Below, one piece after another: positions 8,807 to 17,313 of a stretch of DNA of 64,000 nucleotides (positions are counted from its first letter, which is position 1; each line of letters begins with the position of its first letter). Under the pieces are notes generated by a model. That model ran no database searches. It was given only the letters and a program-made list of their open reading frames with translations, and was not told where the DNA came from. The translations under genes and the position numbers were made by a program. Source of the stretch: Pseudooceanicola spongiae (GTDB taxonomy: Bacteria > Pseudomonadota > Alphaproteobacteria > Rhodobacterales > Rhodobacteraceae); the NCBI RefSeq assembly GCF_014899185.1, contig NZ_CP045201.1:2464501-2528500 (forward strand). Reading direction: 5' to 3'.

Positions 8807-10747
8807 CTAGGAGGCACGCAGGAAACCAAGTTGCGACGCCGCGACGGGCCGCGCAAAAAGAAACCCTTGGGTGACAATACCACCCATGCGGCGGATGCTC
8901 TGATGCTGCGCCTCGGTTTCGATACCTTCAACAATCACCGTCTTGCCCAGATGCATGCCGACATCGATGACAAGCTTGACCAGCGCTTCGGCCTCAGGGC
9001 TGACGGCGATGTCACGCACGAAGGCCTTGTCGAGCTTGATCGTGTCAAAGGGGATGTCGCGCAGCACCGCCAGTGACGAATAGCCGGTGCCGAAGTCATC
9101 AATCGCGATCGTCACACCAAGCGCACGCAGGTCGTCGAGGATATGCACCACCCCGTTGCGATCGTTCAGAACCACGGTCTCGGTGATCTCAAGCTCAAGC
9201 CGCGCCGGGTCCAGGCCCGTCTCTTTCAGCACGTCCATGACTGTTTCCACGATCCGCGGCGCCTGCAGCTGGATCGGCGACAGATTGACGGCGATCTTGA
9301 CAGGCTTGACCCATGTCGTCGCCTCGCGACAGGCGCGCCTCAGGATCAGCTCCCCCAGCTCGACAATCACGCCAAGCTCTTCGGCAATCGGAATAAACGC
9401 AGCCGGTGAAATCTGTCCACGGGTGGGATGGTTCCAGCGCACCAGCGCTTCGACGCCGTGCACGGCAAGCGTCGTCACCTCTATCTGTGTCTGATAGACC
9501 AGCTCGAACTGATCGCGCTCTACGGCCAGCCGCAGGTCGTGTTCCAGCTCCTGGCGGTCATCAAACTCGGCCTGCATATAGTCTTCAAACAGGCAGATCC
9601 GCTCCTGCGCGGACGCCTTGGCACGGTAGAGGCCGATGTCCGCCCGCTTGAACAGCATCTGCGCGTCGTCACATTTGGGCTGATCCGCATTGGCCAGACC
9701 GACCGAGCAGCCGATAGTCACTTCACGGTTGAAAATCTTGTAAGGCAGCGCAATCCAGGATGCGAGGCCCCGGGCGAATGTCAGTGTCTCGTCAATCGTC
9801 TTGCCGATCAGCAGACAGGCAAATTCATCTCCGCCCAGACGGCAGAACATATGTGCCTCGGTTCCAAACTTCAGCATCCGCGCACTGACCTGATCCAGCA
9901 GCATGTCGCCCAGATCATGCCCCATCGTATCATTGACGCTTTTGAAATCGTCGAGGTCGAGAAGCAGCAAGGTCACGCTGGAGCCGACGGGCTGCGAGGT
10001 TTTCAGGGCAGTTTCCAGCTCCTCCCAGAACAGCACCCGGTTCGGCAGCTTGGTCAGCGAGTCGTAATGTGCCAGATATTCAAGCCGCCGGTTCTTATCG
10101 CGCAACTCCTGCCCTGCCGCGCTCAGACTGTTGTTGAGCGTTTCGGTCTTTTTCTGCGCCTGCTTGAGCAGCCGGTTATGGCGGAACACCAGAATGACCA
10201 GCAGCACAAAACAGAGGATCAGAAAGGCCACGACCAGACTGTAGACCAGATGCAGATTTTCCAGCGCCTCGAGGTTATCCTCGATCTCTTCCCAGCTCTT
10301 TTGTACGCTTTGAGCCGACAGATGAGTCAGCGGACCATTGAGTTCGCTCATCCGCTTCACGATGTCGATGACCTGATCGCGGTCCATCGTTTCGAGGTTC
10401 TGGTCGAGTTCATTTACCAGACTGACAAGCTCTGAGATGGTCTGCTGGCGAAACGCGATCGCCTCAAGGAAGACCTTCAGCGTCCCTTCCCTGAACGAAA
10501 CCAGGCGGCTGATGAAGATATCAAGGCGCAGTCGCACATCCTCGACCGGCGTGTCGTCCGACTCGATGGCATAGATCGCAAGCTTCGCTTCAAGGCGCAT
10601 GAATTCGGAAACGGTCTGGCTGATCGCCCAGGTGTCGTTGTGATGGGTCACATCACGCAGTACAGATTGTCTCTGCGACACAGTGCTCGACATATAGACC
10701 GTCGCGCCGATGAACATGCAGATCAGAACACCCAGAAGACGGGTCAC
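8807..10747 (-). CDS. membrane GGDEF-EAL c-di-GMP signalling protein
   Basis: About 646 residues in order: an N-terminal membrane helix (LLGVLICMFIGATVYM), a periplasmic helical sensor of about 150 residues, a second membrane helix (VVAFLILCFVLLVILVF), a coiled linker, GGDEF and EAL. The cyclase site is intact (CRLGGDEFACLL) but no RxxD inhibitory site precedes it. The EAL domain keeps EALVRW, DDFGTGYSSL and the downstream KLDKAF, so both activities are possible. The GTG at 10747 is chosen because AGGTG precedes it and it clears the upstream stop; a TTG at 10786 is possible. It pairs with the secreted gene just upstream. Confidence 0.88.
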   Translation of the reverse strand: MTRLLGVLICMFIGATVYMSSTVSQRQSVLRDVTHHNDTWAISQTVSEFMRLEAKLAIYAIESDDTPVEDVRLRLDIFISRLVSFREGTLKVFLEAIAFRQQTISELVSLVNELDQNLETMDRDQVIDIVKRMSELNGPLTHLSAQSVQKSWEEIEDNLEALENLHLVYSLVVAFLILCFVLLVILVFRHNRLLKQAQKKTETLNNSLSAAGQELRDKNRRLEYLAHYDSLTKLPNRVLFWEELETALKTSQPVGSSVTLLLLDLDDFKSVNDTMGHDLGDMLLDQVSARMLKFGTEAHMFCRLGGDEFACLLIGKTIDETLTFARGLASWIALPYKIFNREVTIGCSVGLANADQPKCDDAQMLFKRADIGLYRAKASAQERICLFEDYMQAEFDDRQELEHDLRLAVERDQFELVYQTQIEVTTLAVHGVEALVRWNHPTRGQISPAAFIPIAEELGVIVELGELILRRACREATTWVKPVKIAVNLSPIQLQAPRIVETVMDVLKETGLDPARLELEITETVVLNDRNGVVHILDDLRALGVTIAIDDFGTGYSSLAVLRDIPFDTIKLDKAFVRDIAVSPEAEALVKLVIDVGMHLGKTVIVEGIETEAQHQSIRRMGGIVTQGFLFARPVAASQLGFLRAS

Positions 10748-10755
10748 TTGGACAC

Positions 10756-11262
10756 CTATCTGACGATCAGTCGCGTCACTTGCCAAGCCGAACGGGCATA
10801 GTAGGCCTGGTTCTGAAAGGTCGGACTGCTGTCGAAGGGGTAAATCAGGAAGATCGGGCCTTTGTCACGAACTTCCAGGTCCTGACCATCAATTTTCGTA
10901 GCAAGAATCATGCCCGTTTCCTGGGCATCAGACATTGGAACCTCAGTTTCATAGTCGTTGAGAGCGACAGCATCTATGGTGGTGCCCTCTGCACCGACCA
11001 GGTCCATGATCACCTTCATCGGCACGCCTTCAAAGGTCTTAAGCTCATCGTACCAGGGTGTGTTGGTCGCGATTTTGACCATACCAATATCTTCGAGCAT
11101 CTTCCGGTCGAACTTGGCGGTATCACCATCATTTGTATTGGAAATATTGCCAGAAACCGTAAGAATCACGTCTCCTGTCGGCGTTGCAAGAGGCTCAGCA
11201 ACACTGGCGTTTGCGATGAAAACGCCTGCAAGCAAGACAGCGAGTGAGGGCAGTATTTTCAT
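10756..11262 (-). CDS. secreted molybdopterin-oxidoreductase-fold protein without cysteine
   Basis: A protein of 168 residues with a Sec signal peptide (MKILPSLAVLLAGVF to ASVAEP). The mature part resembles the sulfite-oxidase-like molybdopterin domain: LTVSGNISN, FDRKMLEDIG, then the region around TFEGVPMKVIMDLVG, and a C-terminal WQVTRLIV strand. No cysteine is present in the whole protein, so the usual molybdenum ligand is missing and catalysis is unlikely. It lies 8 bases upstream of the GGDEF-EAL gene and is probably its periplasmic ligand-binding partner (inference). The start at 11262 is chosen because the signal peptide begins there. Confidence 0.7.
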   Translation of the reverse strand: MKILPSLAVLLAGVFIANASVAEPLATPTGDVILTVSGNISNTNDGDTAKFDRKMLEDIGMVKIATNTPWYDELKTFEGVPMKVIMDLVGAEGTTIDAVALNDYETEVPMSDAQETGMILATKIDGQDLEVRDKGPIFLIYPFDSSPTFQNQAYYARSAWQVTRLIVR

Positions 11263-11627
11263 GGCAGCCTTCTGTATTCTGAGTTTTCGCCGACGGTCAA
11301 TATGCATGTAACCCTATATATACGGCGCTCATTCGCATTAAGTCCATTAACAAATAAGCTGGACAAAAATACGCAGCTTGTCCAGACCACGTCGTTCGCA
11401 CCATATTAATCGCTAAAGAGTCCGGTAAAATCGCACATGGTGTCTGACGTTGACACCCCTGCCTGCACACATCGCAGGCCTCACCACAAGGCAACAGAAC
11501 ACTGCGCCAGACTTTGACCAGCCAGGGTACACAACCAGGGCACAGTCATATCGGGACAGGGAAAGCTACCGCCACAGGCAACGATTTACAAATTACAACT
11601 GCGACGCCGTAGCGTCAGGTGTTGGCG
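11263..11627. other. AT-rich intergenic region with an 8-bp inverted repeat
   Basis: About 365 bases without a convincing gene, distinctly richer in A and T than the rest of the window. It should hold the promoter of the secreted/GGDEF-EAL pair. CTGGACAA (11359-11366) and TTGTCCAG (11378-11385) form a perfect inverted repeat with an 11-base centre, which could be an operator or a hairpin. The cyclic-nucleotide-binding gene ends at its far side. Nothing else was recognised. Confidence 0.4.
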
Positions 11628-12068
11628 TCAGTGCGTGGCAGACGCCATATCAGCGATCTTCGCATCCCGATCGCTCAGCACGCGCATGATCTGCGCCATG
11701 GTATGGGGGCAGCACGAAAGAAGCTGCTGAAAGAAGGAGCGCTTGATCCGCAGGGTCTCGATCGGAGTCTTGGCCCGCACGGAATACTGGCGTGGACGCT
11801 CCGACAGGATTGCGCCCTCACCCACAACGTCCTGCGTGCTCTTTTCCTCAAAGGTCACCAGGCCGTCATCCGTCTCCGTCATCATCTCGACGACGCCGGA
11901 CAAGATAACGTAAGCGTAATCGGAATTGTCGCCCTGACGGTACATGAACTGGCCCGGCCCAAAGCTCACCCGATCCGACGCGAAAGCAAGAAGCTTCAGT
12001 TTCGAGCCTTTCACGCCAGAGAATAGTTGCACCCGGCTCAGCAGATTCACTTCGTCAGTCAAGAGCAT
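11628..12068 (-). CDS. cyclic nucleotide-binding domain protein
   Basis: A single CNB/Crp-type beta-barrel domain of 146 residues with no helix-turn-helix after it. The pattern LFSGVKGSKLKLLA, FGPGQFMYRQGD, and YAYVILSGVVEM is clear. The phosphate-binding cassette region around VVGEGAILSERPRQYSVRAKT keeps G-E and the arginine. Lacking an output domain, it may act on a partner. It sits 86 bases downstream of the degenerate ABC protein on the same strand, so that protein is the natural candidate (inference). Confidence 0.82.
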   Translation of the reverse strand: MLLTDEVNLLSRVQLFSGVKGSKLKLLAFASDRVSFGPGQFMYRQGDNSDYAYVILSGVVEMMTETDDGLVTFEEKSTQDVVGEGAILSERPRQYSVRAKTPIETLRIKRSFFQQLLSCCPHTMAQIMRVLSDRDAKIADMASATH

Positions 12069-12154
12069 TGCAGCCTATCGCCCCCACGAAACTTCATCTT
12101 CAACAGACACGTCTTACGCGTCAATTGTAAACAGAAGCTAACAATTACCCCTAA

Positions 12155-14836
12155 TCAAGTCACGTTCTTTTCATCCGAGACGATCATACGCTCGTCAAAT
12201 ACGATAGTGCGCTGGAAATACTTGGCAAATGCCTGCGAGATAAGCACCCAGACAACGGCCGGTTCGTCGCCCTGTTCATGCAAAAACGCCAATGAGTCGC
12301 GCACGACCTCGTGCTGCTGCTGGGAATCGAGGGCCGACAAAGCCCTGTTGAAGACGTAGAAGTCGGATTTTCGGATCAGCGCGCGGGCGAAGTTCAGCTT
12401 TTGCCGCTGCACCACGGACAGCCGCCGCCCTGCAGCACCGAGGTTATAGTCCAGCCCGACTTTGAACACCCGTTTGAAGAGGTCAGGCTGCTGCTGCATC
12501 ATCTCGTTGATGACCTCGCGCACCTGACGTTCGGCGTCGTTCACGCGGCTGTTGATCTTGCCCAAGACGATATTGTCGATCATCGAGCCCGACGCGAGAT
12601 AGCTTTCAGGATCGTAGCGTTCAAAATAGGCGCGAAGATGGGGCGGAATCCCCTTATGGAAAAGCTCGCGCACTTCAATAATCCGGCGCATCAGCGGCTC
12701 TTGCAGAATACCGAAACGGTGATGCGGCTCGACGTACTGAAAGCTCAGGCGAATGAAGGCAATGCGATCAGGAAGCGCAATTTTATCATAGGCCTGCCCC
12801 CTGAGGCGCGACAGCAGCGTCTTGAATTTCGGGATCTCGTCGGCCTCCATGAAGCTGAGGCGTTCAAAGAACGGATGATCCGGCGGCAGATCCTCAAACA
12901 GATCCAGCGTGGTTTCCGCGATCGAGAACCCCATCTCGAACAGCAGCTTCCCGATGCCGGTGTCGCGGATCGTATTGTAGAGATAGGCCCGCCCCTCGTC
13001 CGCTTTCGCCTGATCCTTGACGTCGAGCAACACGCCGAACAGCAGGTTGTCGACGACGCTGGCTTCCATGTTGTAGCTGCCCGCCTCGAACGGCAGGATC
13101 AGATGGCTCAGGCCGCGTTGTTCCAGCTCGGCCCGCAGCGCCATGCGCATCGCCATAAGCCGATCCGCCAGACCAGGTTGCTGCGTGACGTCAAAGCTCG
13201 AATTCAAAGCAAATTCAAAGACCTGTTCGGACAGACGCACAACGTCAAGGACCTTCATCATGGCCCCGTCAAGACCATCGGGGCCCGTCGCCGCATTGGT
13301 CAGAGTCAGATCGATCCAGTCACTGTTGACGTTCAGCGCGCTGTTGCCCGACTTTTCCGCCTCGATCAGCCAGCGGCTCTTGCTGCCGGACATCTCCAGA
13401 GGTTTGGCAGCGGTTTCCATCGGATGATGCTTGAGACCGTAGAGCAGGTTTTCCCGCAGGCTGCCAAAGAAGAAGAAGGCATCCGACGCCGCATAGGAGA
13501 TGCGCCGCCCGGTCACCGACTCCGGCAGGCTCTGCAGATCGTGATCGCCCACGGTGACCTTGCCGCTGGCCGGGCGCACGATCCCGCCCAGCACTTCGGC
13601 CACGCTTTCGGCGCCACTGTTGGCATTGCCGATGATCGCCACGGTTTCCCCCGGCACCAGACGGAACGAGACATGGTCCAATGCCTTTCCGCCCGCGTCA
13701 TCTTCGACCACGAGGTTCTGGATGGTCATGGGCAGGTTGAGGCGCTCGATCGTAGGTGCTTCGTCGCCCTGCTGTTCGGGGCTCATCAGGTCGCCCTTGT
13801 CGAATTGATCGACGACCTGCTCGTACTTCACCTGCACGTCCTGACGGCTCAGATCCCAGTCGATCAGCTCTTTCAGCGGGCCCGGCAGCTCCTTGTAGGC
13901 ATTGATCACCGCGATCAGCTGGCCAACATCGAGCCGGCCCTCGATCGTCAGATAGCCACCGATCATGTAGAACAGGAAGGGCGTCAGCTGCGCCAGAAAG
14001 TTGTTGAGAAACTTGACGATGAACTTGCGCTGATAAATCTCGTAGCGGATTCCGAAGATCGCCCCCAGCCGGTTGGAGATATCCGCCCGCTCAAAGTTCG
14101 AGGTATCATTGGTGTGGATGGTGCTGATGCCGTCCGCGATTTCCGCAACCCGCCCGGACAGCTGGCGCGCCGTCAGCTGACGCTCGCGCCCCAGAACGAT
14201 AAGACGCCGCCGCAGCTTTGGGATGATCGCCAGCTGGATGGCGGCCATGAACAGCGCGATCACCCCAAGCCAGAAATGCTGCACGAAGATGAAGATCATC
14301 GCGGTCAGCGCCTGCCCGCCCAGCATGGCCGGCTGAACAAAGGCATCGCCTGTGAACCCGCCAAGCGGCTCCACCTCGTCCTTGACCATGCTGGAGATTT
14401 CGCCAGCCTTGATGTGCTTGAAATGCTGCGGCTGAAACCGCAGGATCCTGTCCACCAGCTCGAAGCGGATGCGCCGCAACAGACGCTCGCCCAGTAAGCC
14501 CTTGAACGTGTTGATATAATACTTGAACAGCCCGTTGATGACGACCAGACAGAGAAATGTCAGGCTCAGCCCGATCAGCATCGAAATCCGGTCCAGCTCC
14601 ATGCCGCCCACAAGATCGATCCGCCCGAAGAACGGCAGGCTGAAACTGGCAGGCATAAACGGCTGTGTCGCGCCCGGCGTCTCGAAGCCGACGCCCTGGA
14701 TCGGGCCGTTGACGATGTTCTTCGGCAGATCCAGCGCCAGATAATAGGGCAGCATCGACAGGATGACGACGCAGACGATCCAGATCTGCTGACGCTTGGT
14801 ATGCAACCAGATGTAGCGGGAGAAATTCGGTTCCAT
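12155..14836 (-). CDS. ABC exporter-like protein with degenerate, expanded nucleotide-binding domain
   Basis: About 893 residues: a type-I ABC exporter membrane domain (residues 1-330, about six helices) followed by an NBD spread over 370-890. Every ATPase motif is damaged. The Walker A position reads GNANSGAES (residues 403-411), with Ala for the lysine. The Q-loop glutamine is absent (YAASDAFFFF). The signature reads LSVVQ. The Walker B region reads FYVFNRALSALD, with Asn and Arg for Asp-Glu. No switch histidine is seen. Between the Q-loop and signature lies an insertion of some 300 residues. Within it, segments VVDNLLFG (about 593) and MIDNIVLG (about 751) echo RENLLYG (about 461), suggesting internal repetition. 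It follows three glycosyltransferase genes. ATP-driven export seems unlikely; a scaffold or regulated membrane role is more probable. Confidence 0.8.
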   Translation of the reverse strand: MEPNFSRYIWLHTKRQQIWIVCVVILSMLPYYLALDLPKNIVNGPIQGVGFETPGATQPFMPASFSLPFFGRIDLVGGMELDRISMLIGLSLTFLCLVVINGLFKYYINTFKGLLGERLLRRIRFELVDRILRFQPQHFKHIKAGEISSMVKDEVEPLGGFTGDAFVQPAMLGGQALTAMIFIFVQHFWLGVIALFMAAIQLAIIPKLRRRLIVLGRERQLTARQLSGRVAEIADGISTIHTNDTSNFERADISNRLGAIFGIRYEIYQRKFIVKFLNNFLAQLTPFLFYMIGGYLTIEGRLDVGQLIAVINAYKELPGPLKELIDWDLSRQDVQVKYEQVVDQFDKGDLMSPEQQGDEAPTIERLNLPMTIQNLVVEDDAGGKALDHVSFRLVPGETVAIIGNANSGAESVAEVLGGIVRPASGKVTVGDHDLQSLPESVTGRRISYAASDAFFFFGSLRENLLYGLKHHPMETAAKPLEMSGSKSRWLIEAEKSGNSALNVNSDWIDLTLTNAATGPDGLDGAMMKVLDVVRLSEQVFEFALNSSFDVTQQPGLADRLMAMRMALRAELEQRGLSHLILPFEAGSYNMEASVVDNLLFGVLLDVKDQAKADEGRAYLYNTIRDTGIGKLLFEMGFSIAETTLDLFEDLPPDHPFFERLSFMEADEIPKFKTLLSRLRGQAYDKIALPDRIAFIRLSFQYVEPHHRFGILQEPLMRRIIEVRELFHKGIPPHLRAYFERYDPESYLASGSMIDNIVLGKINSRVNDAERQVREVINEMMQQQPDLFKRVFKVGLDYNLGAAGRRLSVVQRQKLNFARALIRKSDFYVFNRALSALDSQQQHEVVRDSLAFLHEQGDEPAVVWVLISQAFAKYFQRTIVFDERMIVSDEKNVT

Positions 14837-14890
14837 GGCGCTCTGCTTTCCCTACCGGGCAATTCTGACGTTTGGCTGCGGCGAGCAGCC

Positions 14891-16060
14891 TCAGGTGGCC
14901 GCGGAGGTTGCTCTGCTCTCTGCCAGCAGAGCGCGCAGAATTTCGGCCGTTCGCGCGGCACCCCCTGTGGAAAGCTGCGGCGCCTCTGTGACAGGGGGCA
15001 ACGCCAGACTTTGGCGGATCGCCTGCGCCATCCCGGGGCCAGTCAGATCGGCATCCGACAGCACATTCGCACGCCCGAGTTTCTGCAAGCGTTCCGCGCG
15101 GTCCGACTGCTCGGTCTCGCCGCCGATGGAAAACGGGATCAGCAGCGCACGGCACCCGGCCTGCAAAATGTCACCCACGGTATTATAGCCCGCCTGCGAC
15201 ACCGAAAGCGTCGCATTGACCAGCAGGTTGGGAAAGTCGGTGCGGAACCGCACAAGACTGACATGCGCCGGAGCCTGCGCTGAAAAGCGGTCAAAATCGG
15301 CTTGTGGCAGGTTCGGCCCTGTGATCACACACCAGCTGGCAACGTCAGGCAACAGAAGCGCGGCCTCCAGCGCGGCCCCCACAAGTTCAGCGCCCACGGC
15401 ACCGCCCCCCGCCGAGACGACCACCTCGAACCGATCACTGGCCGGTTCCGGTGGCGTGCCACAAACCAGACCGGTGTAGTGGATGCGGTCCTCGATTTCG
15501 GAGGCGAGAGGGAATGTCTCCTCCAGCGCGGCAAAATCCCGATCGCCATGCACCAGAACACCATCGAAATGCTGCCGGATCAGCGCCACGGTTTCCTCGT
15601 CCCGCTTGGGTTTGCTGCGCCGCTGCAGGATATCGCGCAGCGAGGTCAGCAGCAGCGGGCGCGGTGTCGTCGTCCCGATCGCGTCGATCAGAGCCAGAAG
15701 CTCGACCCGGACCTGACGGCGACCGAAGGGAAAGGCCTCGATCAGCACGACATCAGGGCGCGCGACCTGATAGGCGGCCAGCAGTTGCGCCTGACGGCCT
15801 GCGCGAAAGGCGTCGTCCACCGGCTGCCCCTCCGCATCGACCAGACCCGAGAAATCGCCATCCGCGACCGCAACGGCGGGCAGCGCAACGTGCTCAATCC
15901 CCGGCCCCGGAAACCCCGCCACCGGCAGCCCGCCGGTGACAAGCGTCACGACAAAACCATCCGCCACCAGCGCATTGGCGATCCGGCTGGCACGGGCCAG
16001 ATGACCGATGCCCAGCAAATGCTGGACATAAAAAAACACGCGGGGCTTGGGCGCAGTCAT
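14891..16060 (-). CDS. MurG-like glycosyltransferase (second of two)
   Basis: A GT-B fold transferase of 389 residues related to GT28/MurG. The N-terminal domain opens VFFYVQHLLGIGHLARASR, with the HxxR pattern. The donor domain has VVVSAGGGAVGAELVG near residue 214 and the characteristic SVSQAGYNTVGDILQAG, then LIPFSIGGETEQSDRAERL. Donor and acceptor are unknown. No membrane helix is seen, so it is a cytosolic or peripheral enzyme. The ATG at 16060 overlaps the preceding stop by four bases (ATGA), indicating coupling. Confidence 0.82.
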   Translation of the reverse strand: MTAPKPRVFFYVQHLLGIGHLARASRIANALVADGFVVTLVTGGLPVAGFPGPGIEHVALPAVAVADGDFSGLVDAEGQPVDDAFRAGRQAQLLAAYQVARPDVVLIEAFPFGRRQVRVELLALIDAIGTTTPRPLLLTSLRDILQRRSKPKRDEETVALIRQHFDGVLVHGDRDFAALEETFPLASEIEDRIHYTGLVCGTPPEPASDRFEVVVSAGGGAVGAELVGAALEAALLLPDVASWCVITGPNLPQADFDRFSAQAPAHVSLVRFRTDFPNLLVNATLSVSQAGYNTVGDILQAGCRALLIPFSIGGETEQSDRAERLQKLGRANVLSDADLTGPGMAQAIRQSLALPPVTEAPQLSTGGAARTAEILRALLAESRATSAAT

Positions 16061-17313
16061 GCAATCACGGTCCACTCTTGCTCGAACAGATCGACGAGTT
16101 GCGCTACGCTAGCATGATAATCAAGCGTTTTACGCACCTTTTGCTGTGCGACTTTGCCGAGCTCGTTGCGCATTGCAGGATCGCAAATTGCATGAGCAAG
16201 CGCCTGCGACAGCGCGACAGAATCTTCAGGCGGCACCAGCAGGCCATTTTCGCCATCCCGGAACAGCTCCGGAATGCCGGAAATCGCGGTGGAGACGCAG
16301 GTCAGACCCTGGCTCGCGGCCTCGACCAGCACGTTGGGCAGCCCGTCGCGATCCCCGTCCGCCGTGATGCGGCAGGCCAGCGCGAACAGATCCGACTGAT
16401 CATAGAGCGCCAGAACCTCGCTCTGATCCAGCGCGCCGCGCCACTCGATCCGCTCGCTCAGCCCAAGCCGGTCCGCCTGCGCGCGCAGCTCGGTCGTGTC
16501 GCCGCCGCCGACATGGACAAACCGCCAGTGCAGGTCTTTTGGCAGCTGCGCCAGTGCGTCGAGCAGGACGTCATAGCCCTTTTTCGGCACCACACGCCCG
16601 ACGCTCAGCAGCTGCACGGGGTCCTCCGGCTGGCTGCCATCGCGCAGCGGGCGGGCCCGCTCATGCGGCGGAAAGCGTTCAAGGTTCAGGCCGTGATAGC
16701 TGAGGTGGACCCGCGACGCCGCCGCCGAGCCGGCCAGCTGCTGCAGGTGCGTGTGGCCGCTCTCCGTACAGGTCACCGTCCAGCGTGCCGAGCGCAGCTT
16801 TTGCGCAAGCTCCCAGTCCGGCGAGGTCCAGATATCCTTGGCATGGGCCGAAACCGTCCAGGGCAGCCCGACGATCCGCGCGGCATATTCCGCAACGGAT
16901 GCAGGCGTATGGATGAAATGGGCATGCAGCCAGCCCGCGCCCTCAGGCCACTCATGCGCCAGCACCAGCGCCTGCCCCAGACGCCGCACCCGGTTGCGGG
17001 TCCGATCGCGGCGCAGGTCGGCCAGAAAATCACGCCACAGCCCGCGCAGCCCAGGACGCCGCAGCCCGGACCAGAGCGCGCGCAGAACGCGGCCCGGCTC
17101 CTGATGCAGGTATTCGGGCAGATAGTGGACGGGAGCGGTGATCTCGGCATGCACCGCGTGCCGCTTGCGATCTGTCGGATGACGCAGGGCGACGATCTCA
17201 AGATCGAGGCCCGCCAACTCCAGCCCGCGGATCTCCTGCGCGATGAAGGTCTCGGACAGCCGAGGGTAGCCTTTGACGACGATCACCACCTTGCGCCGGG
17301 CGGCAAGGGTCAT
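16057..17313 (-). CDS. glycosyltransferase family 4 protein
   Basis: A GT-B glycosyltransferase of 418 residues. The N-terminus reads YPRLSETFIAQEIRGLE, typical of GT4 enzymes of exopolysaccharide loci. A middle HAHFIHTPASVAEYAA segment and the donor-site motif DGLPNVLVEAASQGLTCVST (the E-x7-E region) follow. It should transfer a sugar from an activated nucleotide. The start at 17313 overlaps the preceding stop by four bases (ATGA), and its own stop overlaps the next gene in the same way. Confidence 0.88.
   Translation of the reverse strand: MTLAARRKVVIVVKGYPRLSETFIAQEIRGLELAGLDLEIVALRHPTDRKRHAVHAEITAPVHYLPEYLHQEPGRVLRALWSGLRRPGLRGLWRDFLADLRRDRTRNRVRRLGQALVLAHEWPEGAGWLHAHFIHTPASVAEYAARIVGLPWTVSAHAKDIWTSPDWELAQKLRSARWTVTCTESGHTHLQQLAGSAAASRVHLSYHGLNLERFPPHERARPLRDGSQPEDPVQLLSVGRVVPKKGYDVLLDALAQLPKDLHWRFVHVGGGDTTELRAQADRLGLSERIEWRGALDQSEVLALYDQSDLFALACRITADGDRDGLPNVLVEAASQGLTCVSTAISGIPELFRDGENGLLVPPEDSVALSQALAHAICDPAMRNELGKVAQQKVRKTLDYHASVAQLVDLFEQEWTVIA

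Noticed and set aside
11337-11350. TTAA-N5-TTAA pattern near the secreted gene, considered as a CtrA site
   Set aside because: CtrA sites have a 7-base spacer; a 5-base spacer in an AT-rich gap is likely chance.
12311-14497. Very long open frame on the plus strand opposite the degenerate ABC gene
   Set aside because: Its translation is rich in His, Arg and Gln with no domain pattern, as expected for the antisense of a GC-rich gene. The minus-strand frame has clear exporter features.
12155-14836. Treating the degenerate ABC gene as a pseudogene
   Set aside because: The frame is open through 893 codons with normal codon use, and substitutions sit at catalytic residues while structural ones such as SALD are kept.
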